From contig NC_014365.1 of assembly GCF_000143965.1 (NCBI RefSeq), forward strand, positions 2,135,501-2,199,500: a stretch of DNA of 64,000 nt, in the 5' to 3' direction. This stretch comes from Desulfarculus baarsii DSM 2075 (GTDB taxonomy: Bacteria > Desulfobacterota > Desulfarculia > Desulfarculales > Desulfarculaceae). Below are positions 61,229-64,000 of this stretch, in pieces; positions within the stretch are counted from its first letter, which is position 1, and each line of letters starts with the position of its first letter. A program made the position numbers and the translations under genes. The notes under the pieces are model-generated. The model worked only from the letters and a program-made list of their open reading frames with translations. It was not told where the DNA came from and ran no database searches.

Positions 61229-62422
61229 TCAGGACAGCTTGGCCAGGGCCGTGGCCACGCGCTCGACGCCGGCCTTGATCAGTTCGTCGCTGGTGGCGAA
61301 ACTGAAGCGGATGCACTCGTCGTGGCCAAAGGCCGAGCCGGGCACCAGGGCCACGTGGGCGGTGGCCAGCAGGTGCTCGCAAAGCTCCGACGAGCCGGTC
61401 ATCACTTTGTCGCCGGCCTTTTTGCCATAATAAGCCGCGAAGTTGGGGAAGGCGTAGAAAGCGCCCTCGGGCTTGAAGCAGCTCACGCCGGGGATCTGGT
61501 TTAGCAGATCGTAAATCAAATCGCGCCGCCGGGCAAAGACCTCGACCATGGCTTTAACGTCGTCTTGCGGGCCGTTCAAGGCCTCCACCGCCGCCTTCTG
61601 GGCGATGGAAGTGGGGTTGCTGGTGGATTGGGACTGGATCTTGCTGCAGGCCTTGATCAAATCCACCGGGCCGCCCATGTAGCCGATGCGCCAGCCCGTC
61701 ATGGCGTAGGCCTTGGAAACGCCGTTGAGGGTCACGGTGTTCTGGTAGATCAGCGGGCTCAGCGAGGCGGTGGCGGTGAACTTGGCCCCGTCGTACATCA
61801 TGGGCTCGTAGATCTCGTCACTGACAATAAGGATGCCCCGCTCGGCGCAGAACTGGGCCACGGGCAGCAGCTCCTCGGCGCTGTAGGCCGCGCCGGTGGG
61901 ATTGCTGGGCGAATTGAGGAAAATGGCCTTGGTCTTGTTGCTGACGGCCTTTTCCAGTTCGGCGAGCTGGAGCTTGAACTTGTTCTTTTCTTGGGTGGGC
62001 ACGATCACCGGCGTGCCGCCGGCCAAAATGACCATGGGCGGATAGCTGACCCAATAAGGCGCGGGCACGACGACCTCGTCGCCCTCGTTGAGCAGGGCCT
62101 GCATCACCAGATAGCCCGAATGCTTCCCGCCGACGTTGATCATCACCTGGTCGGGAGTATAGTCAAGGCCGTTGTCCCGTTTGAATTTGCCGCACACCGC
62201 CTGCTTCAGTTCGGGGGTGCCGGCCGCCGGAGTGTAGCGGGTGAAGCCGTCGTTGATGGCCTTGATGGCCGCCTGGCAAATCCGCTCGGGAGTGTTGAAA
62301 TCCGGCTGACCCACGGTGAAGTTGATCACGTCGATGCCTTCGGCGCGCATCTGGTTGGCCTTGGCGTCGAGGGCCAAGGTCGGCGATGGCGCGATGCTGG
62401 TCACGCGTCGAGATAGCTCCAT
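61229..62422 (-). CDS. Aspartate/aromatic-type aminotransferase (class I, PLP)
   Basis: The 397-residue protein begins [20 protein letters not shown], has [19 protein letters not shown], the PLP-binding Lys in [32 protein letters not shown], and a C-terminal Arg in [10 protein letters not shown]. This is the subgroup Ib AspAT type, which also accepts aromatic or prephenate substrates in some lineages. The ATG at 62422 is preferred over the longer frame to 62545. Confidence 0.94.
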   Translation of the reverse strand: MELSRRVTSIAPSPTLALDAKANQMRAEGIDVINFTVGQPDFNTPERICQAAIKAINDGFTRYTPAAGTPELKQAVCGKFKRDNGLDYTPDQVMINVGGKHSGYLVMQALLNEGDEVVVPAPYWVSYPPMVILAGGTPVIVPTQEKNKFKLQLAELEKAVSNKTKAIFLNSPSNPTGAAYSAEELLPVAQFCAERGILIVSDEIYEPMMYDGAKFTATASLSPLIYQNTVTLNGVSKAYAMTGWRIGYMGGPVDLIKACSKIQSQSTSNPTSIAQKAAVEALNGPQDDVKAMVEVFARRRDLIYDLLNQIPGVSCFKPEGAFYAFPNFAAYYGKKAGDKVMTGSSELCEHLLATAHVALVPGSAFGHDECIRFSFATSDELIKAGVERVATALAKLS

Positions 62423-62562
62423 GGTTGGGGGTCTCCTCAAAATCAGGGCGGCCAAGGCCGCGTTAATGGGGGGGATGGAAATATCGACAGCGGGCCGAAA
62501 CCCGATCAGGGGTAAATGCTTACCGGCAGTCGTCGCTTGTGTCAAGAATGGGGCGGCGAAAG

Positions 62563-62949
62563 CTATTTGATTTCCTTTTCCAGGTCGGGAAAAGCCGGCT
62601 TGCAGAATTCCTCGGCGGCCAGATCGGGGTTGTCGGCGTTGAGCAGCACCAGGTGGCGCAGATGCATGTAGGTGTCGGGGTCCATGGAGATGAAATCGAT
62701 GGCCACGCCGCCTTTGACCACCCTGGCCACCCTGCCCTCCAGGCTCAGCACGGGGGCGTCCTCGGCGTCGCTGGGCAGGTAGATCGTCACCATGCAGCCC
62801 TGGCCTTCCTTCAGCGGCAGGTCGCCCAGGATGAACACGCCCTTGTGACTGAGGTCGCGGGTCTCCAGGTCGAGCATGCGCAGGCCCACCGCCTGCACGT
62901 CGGCCTTGGTGCGAAACTCCACCCGCGTCCTTCTGCGTTGCTCGACCAT
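62563..62949 (-). CDS. PilZ-domain c-di-GMP receptor protein
   Basis: The 128-residue protein has the PilZ c-di-GMP motifs: EQRRRTRVEF (RxxxR) near the start and DLSHKGVFILG (D/NxSxxG) about 30 residues later. A short C-terminal acidic extension follows. It likely adjusts motility or envelope output to c-di-GMP. The ATG at 62949 follows GGGAGAAGAG. Function partner is unknown. Confidence 0.9.
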   Translation of the reverse strand: MVEQRRRTRVEFRTKADVQAVGLRMLDLETRDLSHKGVFILGDLPLKEGQGCMVTIYLPSDAEDAPVLSLEGRVARVVKGGVAIDFISMDPDTYMHLRHLVLLNADNPDLAAEEFCKPAFPDLEKEIK

Positions 62950-63055
62950 CGTCTCTTCTCCCGCCAAGTCATGACCATGGGCCACTCCGTTTGACTAATT
63001 ATACTGCATACCGACCGCCATCAACATCGACAACCGCAAAAACCGCATCCCGCCG

Positions 63056-63083
63056 TTGACAACGGGCCCACCGGGTTTATGCT
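63056..63083 (+). promoter_or_regulatory. Predicted sigma-70 promoter of the thiamine riboswitch/thi4 unit
   Basis: TTGACA (63056-63061) and TATGCT (63078-63083) have a 16-base spacer, just upstream of the riboswitch. Confidence 0.55.
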
Positions 63084-63126
63084 TAATGATGCGGCGTGGT
63101 TTTTCACAAACAACGCCGCCGAACGA

Positions 63127-63218
63127 TTGCTGGGGGAGCCGCGGCGATGCGGCTGAGAGTGCGCGATACAGGCGCAGACCCCTCGAACCTGTTGGGTAAT
63201 TCCAGCGTAGGGAAGCAG
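63127..63218 (+). ncRNA. TPP riboswitch (THI element)
   Basis: The element contains GGGGGAGC, CTGAGAG (63153-63159), GACCC, GAACCTG (63185-63191) and GCGTAGGGAA (63205-63214) in order, with closing stem TGCT/AGCA. It binds thiamine pyrophosphate and represses the following gene. Confidence 0.93.
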
Positions 63219-63254
63219 TCTGGCCGAGCGCGCGAGTAGTCCAAGCACGCTGTT

Positions 63255-63297
63255 TTCGGGCCGGTTTCCCTAACGGAGGCCGGCCCGAAGGCTTTTT
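63255..63297 (+). terminator. Riboswitch-linked attenuator hairpin
   Basis: TTCGGGCCGG (63255-63264) pairs with CCGGCCCGAA (63280-63289) and is followed by GGCTTTTT. It lies between the aptamer and thi4 and is the likely expression platform, forming when TPP is bound. Confidence 0.75.
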
Positions 63298-63324
63298 CGG
63301 GGGCCGGCCGGAAAGGCAAGCGAA

Positions 63325-64000
63325 ATGTTGGACGAAGTCACCATCAGCCGCGCCATTGTCAGCACCTATCTGCAAAAGTTGCAAGACCACCTGGAGCTGG
63401 ACGTGGCCATTGTCGGCGGCGGGCCCTCGGGCCTGGTGGCCGGCTACAAACTGGCCCAGGCCGGGCGCAAGGTGGCCCTGTTCGAGCGCAAGCTCTCGCT
63501 GGGCGGCGGCATGTGGGGCGGCGGCATGATGATGAACGAGATCGTGGTGCAGGAACAAGCCAAGCGCATCCTTGACGAGTTCGGCGTGCCTTCCAAGGAG
63601 TTCCAGCCGGGCTATCACACCGCCGACAGCGTTTTGTGCTCCACCACCCTGGCCTCCAAGGCCTGCCTGGCCGGGCTGACGGTGTTCAACCTGGTCTCGG
63701 TGGAGGACGTGATGGTCCGCGACAGCCGGGTGACGGGCCTGGTGATCAACTGGAGCGCCGTGGAGATGGGCGGGCTGCACGTGGACCCGCTGACCATCCG
63801 CGCCAAGTGGGTCATCGACGCCACCGGCCACGCCGCCGAGGTGCTGGGCGTCATCAGCCGCAAGGTCGACGCCCGGCTGCTGACCGAAAACGGCCGGGTC
63901 ATGGGCGAGCGCTCACTGTGGGCCGACGTGGCCGAGACCAACACCCTGGGCAACACCCGCGAGGCCTTCCCCGGCGTCTACACCGCCGGCATGTGCGCCA
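63325..64000 (+). CDS. thi4: Thi4-type thiazole synthase, cut by the right edge
   Basis: The frame from the ATG at 63325 runs off the window. It has the FAD/NAD-binding [37 protein letters not shown] and the region [10 protein letters not shown]. In yeast THI4 the sulfur-donating Cys lies there; here it is His, as in archaeal sulfide-dependent Thi4. It should turn NAD, glycine and sulfide into the thiazole of thiamine. The riboswitch in front confirms the pathway. Confidence 0.92.
   Translation, partial: MLDEVTISRAIVSTYLQKLQDHLELDVAIVGGGPSGLVAGYKLAQAGRKVALFERKLSLGGGMWGGGMMMNEIVVQEQAKRILDEFGVPSKEFQPGYHTADSVLCSTTLASKACLAGLTVFNLVSVEDVMVRDSRVTGLVINWSAVEMGGLHVDPLTIRAKWVIDATGHAAEVLGVISRKVDARLLTENGRVMGERSLWADVAETNTLGNTREAFPGVYTAGMCA

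Overview
The window reads as chromosome of a GC-rich, Gram-negative, anaerobic deltaproteobacterium (Desulfobacterota), with a Desulfarculus-like lineage the best guess from protein style alone. Pointers are the Lpt lipopolysaccharide-export genes (outer membrane), a ferredoxin-linked branched-chain 2-oxoacid oxidoreductase and a sulfide-type Thi4 (anaerobic, sulfide-rich life), sigma-54, and the lptCAB-rpoN-hpf-ptsN-rapZ gene order. Genes are dense, often overlap by 1-4 bases, and use GTG or TTG starts freely. I see no rRNA, CRISPR array, insertion sequence, phage module or replication origin.

Layout. 1-838: a patatin-like lipase cut by the left edge, diverging from rpsU, whose leader carries two hairpins. 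904-11369: a long minus-strand block with a LysE-type exporter, a Cys-rich mini-protein, an M18 aminopeptidase, the run xseA / M23 peptidase / xseB / ispA / dxs / tlyA (isoprenoid precursors, exonuclease VII, rRNA methylation), a SPOR protein and an RNA m5U methyltransferase. 11585-20195: HDOD protein, PfkB kinase with a coupled small protein, a lipoprotein, the UPF0210/ACT pair with nth, a cyclophilin, a chemoreceptor and a LOG-family protein.

20368-26032 is a plus-strand RNA-processing operon: beta-CASP nuclease, radical SAM/DUF2344 protein and RNase G. It is followed by an acyl-CoA dehydrogenase and an RND efflux pair. 31906-36203 (minus) holds fabD and a four-subunit VorDABC-type oxidoreductase, then an XRE-cupin regulator. 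A 6-5-6 inverted repeat in front of the regulator gene recurs in front of the acyl-CoA dehydrogenase, suggesting one regulon for branched-chain oxo-acid and acyl-CoA oxidation. 36399-36938 is a DtxR-type metal regulator with a repeat overlapping its own -10 box.

37151-44800 (plus): a DUF4214-methyltransferase protein, lptC-lptA-lptB-rpoN-hpf-ptsN-rapZ, an EIIA-Man protein and rimI. 45001-47444: pgk-tpiA-secG behind a good sigma-70 promoter. A tRNA-Leu(GAG) with its own terminator follows, then a gene-poor stretch (47614-49041) with an atypical SDR and the remains of an NHLP-type (nitrile-hydratase-like) RiPP leader. 49042-62949: a half-size GDT1 transporter, THUMP methyltransferase, ftsY, smc, class II photolyase diverging from a DUF523-DUF1722 protein, glyS/glyQ, an aspartate aminotransferase and a PilZ protein. 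63056-64000: promoter, TPP riboswitch, attenuator and thi4, cut by the right edge.

All functions are read from sequence by family recognition; no database search was run.
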